Assembly (NCBI RefSeq): GCF_004217175.1
Contig: NZ_SHKI01000007.1
Location: 62,001-126,000, forward strand
Direction of reading: 5' to 3'
Origin: Leucobacter luti
GTDB lineage: Bacteria; Actinomycetota; Actinomycetes; Actinomycetales; Microbacteriaceae
Length of the DNA stretch: 64,000 nt
The translations under genes and the position numbers were made by a program. Of the stretch, positions 19,603 to 27,918 are shown in pieces. The notes beneath the pieces were generated by a model. That model saw only the letters and a list, made by a program, of their open reading frames with translations, was not told where the DNA came from and did no database searches. Each line of letters begins with the position of its first letter. Position 1 is the stretch's first letter.

Positions 19603-20088
19603 CTACACCCGGATCCTGCGCGCGCCGGATCCGCTATCGCCAAGCTCATCGCCCGGGTTGAGCAAGCCGCAGGCTTTCATTGAGAGGCACCCGCAGCCGA
19701 TGCAGCCGGTCAGTTCGCGCTCAAGCTGCTCGATTCCCTGGCGCCGCTGCTCGAGGGTTTTCTTCCAGCGCCGCGAGGCCCGCTGCCAGTCTTCGTGACT
19801 GGGCGTGGTCTCAAGCGGCACGTCCGCGAAGCTCTCTTGCACGTCGGCGAGCGGAATGCCGAGGCGCTTTGCCACAGACACGAGAGCGACTCGGCGCAAC
19901 ATGTACCGCGGATAGCGGCGCTGATTCCCCGCGGTGCGGCGCGAGGCGATGAGCCCGAGCTGCTCGTAGTAGTGCAGCGCCGAGACCGCCACCCCCGTGC
20001 GGCGACTCATCTCCCCCACGGTGAGCAACTCCCCCGGATCGTGCTGCGGCTCGTCCCCGAGCTCGGACACCTCGCCTGCCTGCGCCAT
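19603..20088 (-). CDS. soxR: Redox-sensing MerR-family regulator SoxR
   Basis: A 161-residue SoxR. The MerR helix-turn-helix (LLTVGEMSRRTGVAVSALHYYEQLGL) is followed by a dimer helix and the [2Fe-2S] motif C129-x2-C132-x-C134-x5-C140 (CIGCGC...C), which is diagnostic of SoxR. Oxidation of the cluster switches on its target promoter. The ATG at 20088 is chosen because AAGGAGGG precedes it; the GTG 15 nt upstream would place this ribosome site inside the gene. It is divergent from the ferredoxin gene, with a SoxR box in the 79-nt gap. Confidence 0.95.
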   Translation of the reverse strand: MAQAGEVSELGDEPQHDPGELLTVGEMSRRTGVAVSALHYYEQLGLIASRRTAGNQRRYPRYMLRRVALVSVAKRLGIPLADVQESFADVPLETTPSHEDWQRASRRWKKTLEQRRQGIEQLERELTGCIGCGCLSMKACGLLNPGDELGDSGSGARRIRV

Positions 20089-20103
20089 CACACCCTCCTT
20101 CAC

Positions 20104-20134
20104 TTGACCTCAAGCATACTTGAGGTTCTATCGT
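20104..20134 (+). promoter_or_regulatory. SoxR-controlled promoter (-35 TTGACC, 19-bp spacer, -10 TATCGT)
   Basis: TTGACC at 20104-20109 and TATCGT at 20129-20134 are 19 bp apart, the overlong spacer that MerR-family activators correct by distorting DNA. The SoxR box fills the spacer. It drives the ferredoxin, flavin reductase and superoxide dismutase genes. Confidence 0.8.
20108..20125. promoter_or_regulatory. SoxR box (18-bp palindrome)
   Basis: CCTCAAG-CATA-CTTGAGG is a perfect palindrome outside its 4-nt centre and matches the E. coli SoxR operator pattern CCTCAAGTTAACTTGAGG in both arms. It lies 20 nt from the soxR start and 43 nt from the ferredoxin start. Confidence 0.92.
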
Positions 20135-20141
20135 TGCAACC

Positions 20142-20171
20142 ATGCTTCACACGAAAACCCAGCTCACATGA
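20142..20171 (+). CDS. Nine-residue leader ORF coupled to the ferredoxin gene
   Basis: An ATG 7 nt after the TATCGT -10 element opens the peptide MLHTKTQLT, whose TGA stop overlaps the ferredoxin ATG as ATGA. The ferredoxin start itself has no Shine-Dalgarno. The layout suggests that ribosomes load on a leaderless message at this ATG and pass to the ferredoxin by termination-reinitiation. That the peptide is made is inference; the geometry is seen directly. Confidence 0.5.
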   Translation: MLHTKTQLT

Positions 20172-20497
20172 CCTACGTCATTGCACTGCCGTGCGTGGAT
20201 CTCAAGGATCGAGCCTGCATTGACGAGTGTCCCGTCGACTGCATCTACGAGGGCGAACGATCGCTCTACATCCACCCCGACGAGTGCGTCGACTGCGGCG
20301 CCTGCGAGCCGGTCTGCCCCGTCGAGGCGATCTACTACGAGGACGACCTCCCCGCCGAGTGGTCCGACTACTACCGCGCCAACGTCGACTTCTTCGACGA
20401 GATCGGCTCCCCCGGCGGGGCCGCGAAGGTGGGGGCTTACAGCTTCGACCACCCCATCATCGCGGCACTCCCGCCGCAGAACACCGACCTCGCCTAG
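20168..20497 (+). CDS. fdxA: Seven-iron ferredoxin (FdxA type)
   Basis: A 109-residue ferredoxin with cysteines at 9, 17, 21, 25, 40, 43, 46 and 50, the pattern of [3Fe-4S]/[4Fe-4S] seven-iron ferredoxins in Actinobacteria, plus the usual C-terminal extension. It carries low-potential electrons in the cytosol. As first gene after the SoxR-box promoter it may supply electrons for re-reduction of SoxR or for repair reactions. The start lacks a ribosome site and overlaps a 9-codon leader ORF. Confidence 0.94.
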   Translation: MTYVIALPCVDLKDRACIDECPVDCIYEGERSLYIHPDECVDCGACEPVCPVEAIYYEDDLPAEWSDYYRANVDFFDEIGSPGGAAKVGAYSFDHPIIAALPPQNTDLA

Positions 20498-20520
20498 TTC
20501 GTCACTCAGGAGCCACGCAC

Positions 20521-21102
20521 ATGCACCGCACCACCACGCCCGCCCTCGCGCACACGCAGCCGGCGGAGGACCTCGCCGCGGCGTTCAAGGACGCATTCCG
20601 AACGCACCCGGCCGGGATCTCACTCATTACCGCGCACACCCCAGACGGCCCCGTCGGGCTTACCGCATCGAGCGTGGCGTCGGTCGGGCTCGACCCGATC
20701 GCGCTCGCATTCTCCGTCACTCGGGCAACTGGGAGCGCCGGCGGCCTCCTCGCCGCCGAGAGCTACGTGGTCCACCTCCTCGATCGCGCGCACCTCGAGC
20801 TTGCCCAAGAGTTCGCCGTGAGCGGGGGCGACCGCTTCACCGAGGCGCAGGGCTGGCACACGCTGCCCACGGGCGAGCCGTTCCTGCCGGACGCCAGAGC
20901 CGCCCTCCGCGCGCGGACCATCCAGGCCACGCCCGTGGGGGCCTCGACACTCGTGCTCGCCGAAGTGATCGAGGTGCGGCTCGGCCGAGCATCCGAGCCA
21001 CTCGTCTATCGAGATCGCGCGTTCCACGGCATCGCTCCGCTCGTCGAAGCCGCGGAATACTCCGCGACCCCAGCGCTGCGGGCCGCACCGGCCGCGGGCT
21101 GA
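20521..21102 (+). CDS. Flavin reductase family protein (HpaC-like)
   Basis: A 193-residue FMN-binding split-barrel protein of the flavin reductase-like family: HPAGISLITAH, PVGLTASSVASVGLDPIALAFSV and the later YRDRAFHGI, all typical. Such proteins use NAD(P)H to make reduced flavin, or act as flavin oxygenase parts. No monooxygenase partner is next to it. Its place, 23 nt after the ferredoxin and 37 nt before superoxide dismutase, puts it in the SoxR operon, where it may handle redox-cycling compounds. Confidence 0.88.
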   Translation: MHRTTTPALAHTQPAEDLAAAFKDAFRTHPAGISLITAHTPDGPVGLTASSVASVGLDPIALAFSVTRATGSAGGLLAAESYVVHLLDRAHLELAQEFAVSGGDRFTEAQGWHTLPTGEPFLPDARAALRARTIQATPVGASTLVLAEVIEVRLGRASEPLVYRDRAFHGIAPLVEAAEYSATPALRAAPAAG

Positions 21103-21139
21103 GCGCGCCACACCGACCATCCACCGAAAGGAACTGAAC

Positions 21140-21769
21140 ATGACTGAGTACACCCTCCCGGATCTGCCCTACGACTACTCGGCGCTCGCGCCGCACATCT
21201 CAGGCCGAATCATGGAGCTGCACCACTCGAAGCACCACCAGGCGTACGTCACCGGCGCGAATGCCGCCCTCACGCAGCTCGCCGAGGCGCGGGAGTCCGG
21301 GGATCTGCGCAACGTGAACAAGCTCGAGAAGGATCTCGCCTTCAACCTGGGCGGGCACATCAACCACAGCGTCTTCTGGGAGAACATGTCCCCCGATGGC
21401 GGCGGTGACCCGGAGGGCGAGCTCGCCGAGGCGCTGGGGGCGCACTTAGGATCGCTCGAATCGTTCCGTGCGCACTTCGAGGCCACCGCAATGGGCGTGC
21501 AGGGCTCGGGCTGGTCGGTGCTCGCCTGGGACTCGCTCGGAGCCCGCCTCGTCATCTTCCAGCTCTTCGACCAGCAGGGCAACGTCCCGCTCGGCGTCAC
21601 TCCCCTGCTGCAGCTCGACGTGTGGGAGCACGCGTACTACCTCGACTACCAGAACGTGCGCGCCGACTACGTCAGGGCGTTCTGGAACGTGGTGAACTGG
21701 CAGGACGTGGCCCGTCGCCTCGCGACCGCTCAGTCGCAGACGGGCGGACTCATCGCGCCGCGCCGCTAG
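21140..21769 (+). CDS. sodA: Superoxide dismutase (Mn/Fe type)
   Basis: A 209-residue Mn/Fe superoxide dismutase that converts superoxide to oxygen and hydrogen peroxide. The four metal ligands are visible: His28 in LHHSKHHQAY, His76 in GHINHSVFW, and Asp160 and His164 in LDVWEHAYY. GAQGSGW-type residues read GVQGSGW here. Metal choice cannot be decided. It has AAAGGAAC before the ATG and is the third gene of the SoxR-box operon, followed by a strong terminator; soxR-controlled sod is consistent with oxidative defence. Confidence 0.96.
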   Translation: MTEYTLPDLPYDYSALAPHISGRIMELHHSKHHQAYVTGANAALTQLAEARESGDLRNVNKLEKDLAFNLGGHINHSVFWENMSPDGGGDPEGELAEALGAHLGSLESFRAHFEATAMGVQGSGWSVLAWDSLGARLVIFQLFDQQGNVPLGVTPLLQLDVWEHAYYLDYQNVRADYVRAFWNVVNWQDVARRLATAQSQTGGLIAPRR

Positions 21770-21815
21770 GTTCGGCAGGCGCACGCGCCGCCACCCCTCG
21801 GGCGTCGCACCCACC

Positions 21816-21854
21816 GTACGGCCCCGGATCGATCCCGTCGATCCGGGGCCGTAC
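21816..21854 (+). terminator. Terminator of the SoxR-controlled operon
   Basis: A perfect 17-bp stem (starting GTACGGCCCCGG) closes on a 5-nt loop 46 nt after the superoxide dismutase stop. A TACGCT -10-like hexamer for trpF starts immediately after it. Confidence 0.85.
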
Positions 21855-21887
21855 GACTACGCTGGGAACGGCACCCGAGGAGTCACC

Positions 21888-22526
21888 ATGTATGTAAAGA
21901 TCTGCGGCCTGCGCGACGCGGCCATGACCGAGCACGCGATCGCGGCCGGAGCCGACGCGGTCGGCGTGGTGATGAGCCCCGCAAGCCCCCGGCACGCGAC
22001 CCCCGAGGAGGCCATCGCCGTGGTGGCGGCCGCGCGGGCCGCCGCAGCCTCGGCCGGCCGGCCGGTGGACACCGCACTGGTGGTCAATCGCATGCCCGCC
22101 GAGGAGGCCGCGCGTCTCGCCCGGACGCTCGGCTTCGACGTGCTGCAACTCCACGGCAGCTACACGGCCGCGGACTTTGCCGCCGCGCGCGCGCTCATCC
22201 CCCGCGTCTGGCGCGCCACGTCGCTCGCGGCGGATCCCGAGCTGCGGGCCGGCGCGCGCGGCGAGGAACGCCTCCTCGTCGATGGCGCCCTCCCCGGATC
22301 CGGCGAGACCTGGGACCTCTCGCCGGTGGCCCCCGAGCGCCTGGGCGACGACTGGCTCCTCGCCGGAGGCCTCGACGCAACGACGGTCGGTGCCGCAATC
22401 GCCGCGGTCTCCCCCGGCGGCGTTGACGTGTCGAGCGGAGTCGAGTCGGCGCCCGGAGTCAAGGACCCCGAGCGCATCACGGCGTTCATTGCAGCGGCGC
22501 GCCGGGCGCACATCACGATCAGGTAA
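21888..22526 (+). CDS. trpF: Phosphoribosylanthranilate isomerase
   Basis: TrpF (212 aa) isomerises N-(5-phosphoribosyl)anthranilate in tryptophan synthesis. Motifs: KICGLR with the catalytic cysteine near the N-terminus, VLQLHG, LVDGALPGSGETWD with the catalytic aspartate region, LAGGL and GVDVSSGVES for phosphate binding. GAGGAG precedes the ATG. It is unlinked to other trp genes except trpD 3.4 kb away on the other strand; many Actinobacteria lack a trpF and use PriA, so a dedicated copy is worth noting. Confidence 0.94.
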   Translation: MYVKICGLRDAAMTEHAIAAGADAVGVVMSPASPRHATPEEAIAVVAAARAAAASAGRPVDTALVVNRMPAEEAARLARTLGFDVLQLHGSYTAADFAAARALIPRVWRATSLAADPELRAGARGEERLLVDGALPGSGETWDLSPVAPERLGDDWLLAGGLDATTVGAAIAAVSPGGVDVSSGVESAPGVKDPERITAFIAAARRAHITIR

Positions 22527-22532
22527 CGGGAC

Positions 22533-22554
22533 AAATGGCCGATCAGGGCCGTTT
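22533..22554 (+). terminator. trpF terminator
   Basis: AAATGGCC-GATCAG-GGCCGTTT forms an 8-bp stem with one wobble pair and runs into TTTTCT, a short U-tract, 6 nt after the trpF stop. Confidence 0.65.
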
Positions 22555-22680
22555 TCTTGAGCTTCCCCTCGGGCGCAAGTGAGCGAACCGCGTGAGCGGT
22601 CGGCCCCCTCGTCACTAGCGTAAGACCTGGGAGCCGGTCTTCCCGGTCCCCGTGTGCGTCGAAACGGAGCCCGGATCCTC

Positions 22681-24729
22681 ATGCCGAAGTCGAATCCAAG
22701 CGGGAAGCGATCGATCAAGATCACGGTCCCCACCCCACCACCGCTCCCCCACCCCGGCCTCCTCCCGGGTATCGGGGTCGAGCAAACCGGCATGCGCTTC
22801 CCCACCAACTGGGTAGTGCTGATCGTCGCGCTCACGCTCACGCTCGGAGTGATCCTCTGGGCCTTCCTCGCGCCCGAAAACCTCGCCGAGGTGGGCGCGG
22901 TCTCACTGGCGTGGGTGACCGAGAACTTCAGCTGGCTCTTTGGCGCGCTGGCGATCGCAGTGGCGATCTTCATGCTCGTGGTGGGCTACGGTCGCACGGG
23001 CGGAATTCGGCTCGGCGCGGACGACGAAGCGCCCGAGTTCTCCACGCCCTCGTGGATCTCCATGCTGTTCGCGGCGGGGCTCGGCATCGGCCTCCTCTTT
23101 TACGGCCCACTCGAGCCGCTCACGTACTTCCTGGACACCCCGCCAGGGGTCACCGAGGCGGCAGGCACCGCCGACGCGGCACTCCCAGCGCTCGCACAGA
23201 CGATCCTGCACTGGGGTCCAATCGCCTGGGCCTTTTACGCCCTGGTCGGCGGCGCGATCGCCTACAGCGCGTATCGCCGAGGGCGTGCGCCGCTCATCTC
23301 CGCACTCTTCGAGCCGGTGTTCCCCGGGAACACGCATCGGGCGCTGGGGCGCACCATCGACATCTTCGCCATCATCGTCACGCTCTTCGGCACGGCAGTC
23401 TCGCTCGGGATCGGCGCCCTGCAAATCGAGAGCGGCTTCCGCATGGTCACCGGGATCGGCCCGCTCGGCAACACGTTCCTGGTCGGCGCGATCGCCATCC
23501 TGACGGCCCTCTTCATCGCCTCGGCGGTGTCCGGGGTGAAGCGCGGGATCCGCCGGCTCTCAAACCTCAACATGGTGCTCACCGGCAGTCTTGGCCTGTT
23601 CGTGTTGATCGCTGGCCCCACAGTCTTCCTCCTCAACTTCGTCCCGTCATCGCTCGTGGAGTTCTTCGAACAGCTCGGGCTCATGCTCGCGCGCAACCCG
23701 AACCAGGGCCCCGAGACCGCAACATTCCTCGCGTCCTGGACCACCTACTACTGGGCGTGGTGGGTCTCGTGGACGCCGTTCGTCGGCATGTTTATCGCAA
23801 AGATCTCGCGCGGGCGCACACTCCGCGAGTTCGTCACCACCGTCGTGCTCGTTCCCTCCGCGATCGTCATCTCCTGGTTCGTGGTGTACGGCGGCACCGC
23901 AATCTACATGACGCTCAACGGCGTCAATCTGCAGAGCGGGGACTCCGGCGAGGAGGTGCTGTTCCAGCTCCTCCAGCGCCTCCCGTTCGGCATGATCACC
24001 TCGGTGGTCGCCATGGTGGCGGTGGTCGTGTTCTTCGTAACCGCCGCCGACTCCGCCTCAATCGTCATGGCGTCGATGTCTCAGGCCGGACGGCCCGAGC
24101 CATCCCGCTGGGTGACGATCCTCTGGGGCGTGCTCCTGAGCCTGATCGCAATCGCACTGCTCCTGGCGGGGGGACGCAACACGCTGTCCGGCCTCCAGTC
24201 GCTCATGGTGGTTTCCGCGCTCCCGTTTGCAATTGTCGTCATCGGAATCATGATCGCGTGGGCGAAGGATCTGCGAACGGATCCATACATCATTCGCCGC
24301 AAGTACGCGCAGGCCGCGATTGCGCAGGGCGTACGACGCGGGATCGACGAGTACGGTGACGACTTCGTGTTCGGCACCAGCGAGGTTCCCGCCGATGAGG
24401 GGGCTGGTGCGGGATTCGACAGCACCGATCCGGTGCTCACCGAGTGGTACGTGGACGCCACGACGGGGCCGATCGAGCAGGTCACCGCGGAGGACGTGCA
24501 GCGCACGCTCGAGCCCGGGCGGATCCAGCCGCGGGGCCCTGAGCGCCCCGACCACACTGCCTCGGGCGATGCGTCCCTCACCGTCGGCGAACGGATCGAC
24601 GGCGTGGGCGAGGCGGACGAACATATCGAGCACGCCGACCACGCCGGAGGCCCGGACCCGAGCACTGACACTGACACCACGTCGGAGTCGGATCGGAACC
24701 CCGACGACCCCACCAGTCTGGGCCGCTGA
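22681..24729 (+). CDS. BCCT-family betaine/carnitine/choline-type transporter with long acidic tail
   Basis: A 682-residue BCCT transporter, which imports compatible solutes with Na+ or H+. Twelve membrane helices are expected between residues about 45 and 530; family marks include GLGIGLLFYGPLEP and the WWVSWTPFVGMFIAKISRGRT signature. The Gly-rich first motif reads FYGPLEP where many members have FWGVAEP. The last 145 residues are a hydrophilic Asp/Glu/Thr-rich tail, a place where osmosensing has been shown in BetP. The ATG at 22681 has GGAG upstream; a GTG 27 nt earlier is less likely. It is monocistronic. Confidence 0.9.
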   Translation: MPKSNPSGKRSIKITVPTPPPLPHPGLLPGIGVEQTGMRFPTNWVVLIVALTLTLGVILWAFLAPENLAEVGAVSLAWVTENFSWLFGALAIAVAIFMLVVGYGRTGGIRLGADDEAPEFSTPSWISMLFAAGLGIGLLFYGPLEPLTYFLDTPPGVTEAAGTADAALPALAQTILHWGPIAWAFYALVGGAIAYSAYRRGRAPLISALFEPVFPGNTHRALGRTIDIFAIIVTLFGTAVSLGIGALQIESGFRMVTGIGPLGNTFLVGAIAILTALFIASAVSGVKRGIRRLSNLNMVLTGSLGLFVLIAGPTVFLLNFVPSSLVEFFEQLGLMLARNPNQGPETATFLASWTTYYWAWWVSWTPFVGMFIAKISRGRTLREFVTTVVLVPSAIVISWFVVYGGTAIYMTLNGVNLQSGDSGEEVLFQLLQRLPFGMITSVVAMVAVVVFFVTAADSASIVMASMSQAGRPEPSRWVTILWGVLLSLIAIALLLAGGRNTLSGLQSLMVVSALPFAIVVIGIMIAWAKDLRTDPYIIRRKYAQAAIAQGVRRGIDEYGDDFVFGTSEVPADEGAGAGFDSTDPVLTEWYVDATTGPIEQVTAEDVQRTLEPGRIQPRGPERPDHTASGDASLTVGERIDGVGEADEHIEHADHAGGPDPSTDTDTTSESDRNPDDPTSLGR

Positions 24730-24833
24730 ACAGGCGTTTCAGCTCGGGGTTGGCTTTTCCGCGGCTCCGACTGTAACCTGTTCGTTATCTTTCGTTCGCC
24801 CGTCCGGCCGAACGCCGCCTACCGAGAGAACGC

Positions 24834-25835
24834 ATGCCCGACACACCCCCGGATGAACGGACCCCGTTCCCGTCACGCCGGTCGCTGCGCACAGCGACCG
24901 GGTCGGTGCCGCACACCTCTCACACCAGCCCCGCCACTGAGCACGCCGCCGCGCCCGCCGAGAGCGACTCGGACGCCACCGCGCTTTCGACTCCCCGTGC
25001 ACGGGAGGCGTCCGCGACGCCCGCGGAACCGAGCGCCGGGGCCTCCGGCTACGTCCGCGTCCCTGTGCGGGAGCACGTCCCAGCCAGCCCCCTGGGCCCC
25101 GAGCCCACCACGGACCGGCCCCGCCGCACCCTCCGGCGGCGTATTGCGACGGTCGCAGCAGCGGCGTGCGTGGGCGCACTCGCCCTCCCGGCCGCAATCC
25201 CGTTCATTCAGGAGACCGAGGAGGCGGAGGTCTCGGCGTCCGAGCAGCGCCTGTTCTCCGAGGTTTCGAGCGAAGACCTGCCCGCGTCGCTGAGCGACAT
25301 CACCGCCGTGGCAGTCGAAGAGGCCACGCCGGGCTCATTCACCTTCCGCGAGGACGCCCTCGTGAACTATCCGTTCACCGCCACCGTGCTTCTCACCGAC
25401 CCGTTCGGGTATCGCACAGCTCCGGTCGCGCAGTTCCACGACGCGCAGGACTTCGGCGCGGCGGCGGGCACCCCGATCCAGGCGATCGCGGACGGCACCG
25501 TGCTCGAGGCAGGCTTCGCGAGCGACGGCTGCGGCTTCGGCTTGAAGCTTGAGCACGATATCGACGACCAGACGGTCACGAGCCGGTACTGCCACATGGA
25601 GGACGCCTCCCACAACTACAGCGTGGGCGACACACTGAAGATGGGCGACCCCGTGGGGAAGGTCGGCGCGACGGGTCTCGCGTTTGGCGCGCACCTCCAC
25701 CTGGCGATGCGACTCGACGACGAACCGATCGATCCGATGCCGTTCCTCGCAAAGTACAGCCGAATCGACCGCGACACCGTCCCGTCCTCGGTTCCCGAGA
25801 CTCCCGCGGCTCCCACTACCCGAACGCTGCGCTAG
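24834..25835 (+). CDS. M23-family (LytM) peptidase, membrane-anchored
   Basis: A 333-residue protein with a 100-residue Pro/Ser/Thr-rich N-terminal region, one membrane helix at about 105-124 and a C-terminal LytM domain. Zinc ligands are His202-x3-Asp206 (FHDAQD) and His289 in GAHLHLA; His254 and His287 are the catalytic histidines. This suggests an active cell-wall endopeptidase facing outward. The cytosolic N-terminal segment is unusually long for a secreted M23 enzyme. The upstream gap has GTAAC-N6-GTTAT at 24773-24788, a possible operator. Confidence 0.88.
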   Translation: MPDTPPDERTPFPSRRSLRTATGSVPHTSHTSPATEHAAAPAESDSDATALSTPRAREASATPAEPSAGASGYVRVPVREHVPASPLGPEPTTDRPRRTLRRRIATVAAAACVGALALPAAIPFIQETEEAEVSASEQRLFSEVSSEDLPASLSDITAVAVEEATPGSFTFREDALVNYPFTATVLLTDPFGYRTAPVAQFHDAQDFGAAAGTPIQAIADGTVLEAGFASDGCGFGLKLEHDIDDQTVTSRYCHMEDASHNYSVGDTLKMGDPVGKVGATGLAFGAHLHLAMRLDDEPIDPMPFLAKYSRIDRDTVPSSVPETPAAPTTRTLR

Positions 25836-25942
25836 CGGCGCCACGCCGCCAAGCGGCCGGCAGCGGGGCCCGGCGACGCCGAGCCCGCGCGCGAACGTGC
25901 CCGCACGCGAGCGGTCGGGCTCGGGGCGCGACCGGTCGCGGC

Positions 25943-27022
25943 TCAGGCCCCCGCCGGCTGCGCGCCGCGCGCCGCGGCCGTGGCGGCGGCCCAGTCCGCA
26001 AGTTTCGCGGCCGCGCGCCCGGAGTCGATCGTCTCTTCAGCGAGGCGCAGCTTTTCGTGCAGGCGCTCGAGGAGCGCGCGCTCGACGCTCTCGGGCCGCT
26101 GCGCGAGGTCGTACGCGACCATCCCAGCCGCGGCGTTCAGCAGCACGATGTCGCGCACGGGTCCGCGCTCACCGTCAAACACACGCCGCACCACCGCGGC
26201 GTTCTCGTCAGGGGTGCCGCCCACGAGGTCACTGATCTCTGCGCGCGGGATTCCGAGGTCGCGGGGATCAATATCGTGCTCGGTCAGACCGCCCCGGCTA
26301 ACCTCCCAGAGCCGCGAGTGGCCCGTGGTCGTGAGCTCGTCGAGGCCGTCGTCGCCCCGGAAGACGAGCGCGGAGGCACCGCGCAGCCGGAACACGCCCA
26401 CGAAGATCGGTACGCGGTCGATGTCGGCGACCCCGACCGCCGATGCCTCAGGGCGCACAGGATTGCAGAGCGGGCCGAGAAAGTTAAACACCGTGGGAAT
26501 GCCCAGCTCGGCGCGCGCTGGCGCCACGTGGCGGAACCCCGGGAGGAACCGGGCGGCGTGAACGAACGCGATCCCCACGTCCTCGAATGCGCGGGCAAGC
26601 TCCGCCGCGTCGAGGCCCAGGTCGATCCCCAGAGCACTCAGGACGTCGGACGAGCCCGACTGGCTGCTCGCGGCACGGTTGCCGTGCTTCACCACGGGGA
26701 CCCCGGCTGCGGCAGCGGTGATCGAGGCCATCGTCGAGACATTCACGGTGCCGAAGCGGTCGCCGCCGGTGCCCACGATATCGAGGGACATCGGCGGGAG
26801 CGCGATCGGCAGCGCCTCGGCGAGAATCGCATCGCGGAACCCGATCACCTCTTCGACAGTCACGCCTTTCGAGCGCAGTGCGACGAGAAACGCGCCCACC
26901 TGAGCGCCGCTCGCCTCCCCCGTCATAAACCGAGCCATGGCCCACTCAGCCTGAGAAACACTGAGGTCCGCACCCTCGAGCAGCGCGGTGAGAACGGTCG
27001 GCCAATTTCGCTCATCGATCAT
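25943..27022 (-). CDS. trpD: Anthranilate phosphoribosyltransferase
   Basis: TrpD (359 aa) joins anthranilate and PRPP in tryptophan synthesis. Motifs: VGTGGDRFGTVNVST for PRPP binding, KHGNRAASSQSGSSDVL, and GPLCNPVRPEA. The C-terminal half matches the family to the end. It is alone, with a TAGAAT-N6-ATG leaderless-type start on the minus strand, and is followed by no other trp gene. Its distance from trpF shows the trp pathway is split in this genome. Confidence 0.95.
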   Translation of the reverse strand: MIDERNWPTVLTALLEGADLSVSQAEWAMARFMTGEASGAQVGAFLVALRSKGVTVEEVIGFRDAILAEALPIALPPMSLDIVGTGGDRFGTVNVSTMASITAAAAGVPVVKHGNRAASSQSGSSDVLSALGIDLGLDAAELARAFEDVGIAFVHAARFLPGFRHVAPARAELGIPTVFNFLGPLCNPVRPEASAVGVADIDRVPIFVGVFRLRGASALVFRGDDGLDELTTTGHSRLWEVSRGGLTEHDIDPRDLGIPRAEISDLVGGTPDENAAVVRRVFDGERGPVRDIVLLNAAAGMVAYDLAQRPESVERALLERLHEKLRLAEETIDSGRAAAKLADWAAATAAARGAQPAGA

Positions 27023-27028
27023 TCAGCA

Positions 27029-27034
27029 ATTCTA
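27029..27034 (-). promoter_or_regulatory. Putative -10 element of trpD (leaderless)
   Basis: On the minus strand TAGAAT lies 6 nt before the trpD ATG at 27022. Confidence 0.5.
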
Positions 27035-27267
27035 TCGAGGCACGCCGCCACGCGCGGCGCACGCGCCCCAGATCTGGGGGTTCCCGCACTCAGAGCCCCC
27101 GACTCCACCGCATTTCTGGCCCGAAACACACCAACACGAGGCCGAAAGGCGGCGTGCTGTCCGAAATCGCTCCCCCAAAGCGGTAGGCTTGTCAGGAATC
27201 TCGCAGAAAGTTCGGCGCGCCGTGAAAGAGTGAAAACGCACACCAAACTTTCAGCCATAATGGAGGG

Positions 27268-27897
27268 GTGACAACGACCACTATGAATACCAAGTCAGCC
27301 GTGCCGTCGGTGAAGCGACCGAATACCGTCGCCGTCGGCACGATCGTGTGGCTCGGCAGCGAGGTCATGTTCTTCGCGGGCCTCTTCGCGATCTACTTCA
27401 CGCTGCGCGCTATGAATCCTGAGCTCTGGGCCGAGCAGACCGCGAAGCACAACTTCGCATTCGCGTTGATCAACACGCTGATCCTGGTCGCGTCCTCGTT
27501 CACCGCACAGGCGGGCGTCTTCGCCGCCGAGCGCGGCCAGCCCCGAGCCACGGGAGCGAGCCCCAGCAAGTGGGGCACGGTCGAGTGGTTCTTCCTCACC
27601 TTCTTCATGGGCGCCATCTTCGTGGCGGGCCAGACCTACGAGTACGCGACCTTCGTGTCCGAGGGCATCACCCTCGCATCCGACCCGTACGGCTCCGCGT
27701 TCTACATGACCACCGGCTTCCACGGCATTCACGTGTCGCTCGGCCTCGTGGCATTCCTGCTCGTGATCGGCCGCATCTACGCCGTCAAGAACTTCACGCA
27801 CAAAGAAGAGACCACCGCTGTCGTCGTGTCCTACTACTGGCACTTCGTTGACATCGTGTGGATCATCCTCTTCATCGTTATCTACGTCCTCAAGTAG
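27268..27897 (+). CDS. ctaE: Cytochrome c oxidase subunit III
   Basis: CtaE (209 aa) is subunit III of the aa3-type oxidase. Five membrane helices are visible, with [33 protein letters not shown] and [14 protein letters not shown] as family marks. The GTG at 27268 is preceded by ATGGAGG. It is first of ctaE-qcrC-qcrA-qcrB, the standard actinobacterial order that encodes parts of the bc1-aa3 supercomplex. A TAGGCT near 27185 may be the operon promoter. Confidence 0.96.
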   Translation: MTTTTMNTKSAVPSVKRPNTVAVGTIVWLGSEVMFFAGLFAIYFTLRAMNPELWAEQTAKHNFAFALINTLILVASSFTAQAGVFAAERGQPRATGASPSKWGTVEWFFLTFFMGAIFVAGQTYEYATFVSEGITLASDPYGSAFYMTTGFHGIHVSLGLVAFLLVIGRIYAVKNFTHKEETTAVVVSYYWHFVDIVWIILFIVIYVLK

Positions 27898-27918
27898 GGG
27901 TCAGGAGTAATCGACATC

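Noticed and set aside
27067..27080. Perfect palindrome CCCCAGATCTGGGG as an operator
   Set aside because: A single copy far from the ctaE promoter with no loop or partner site; chance cannot be excluded.
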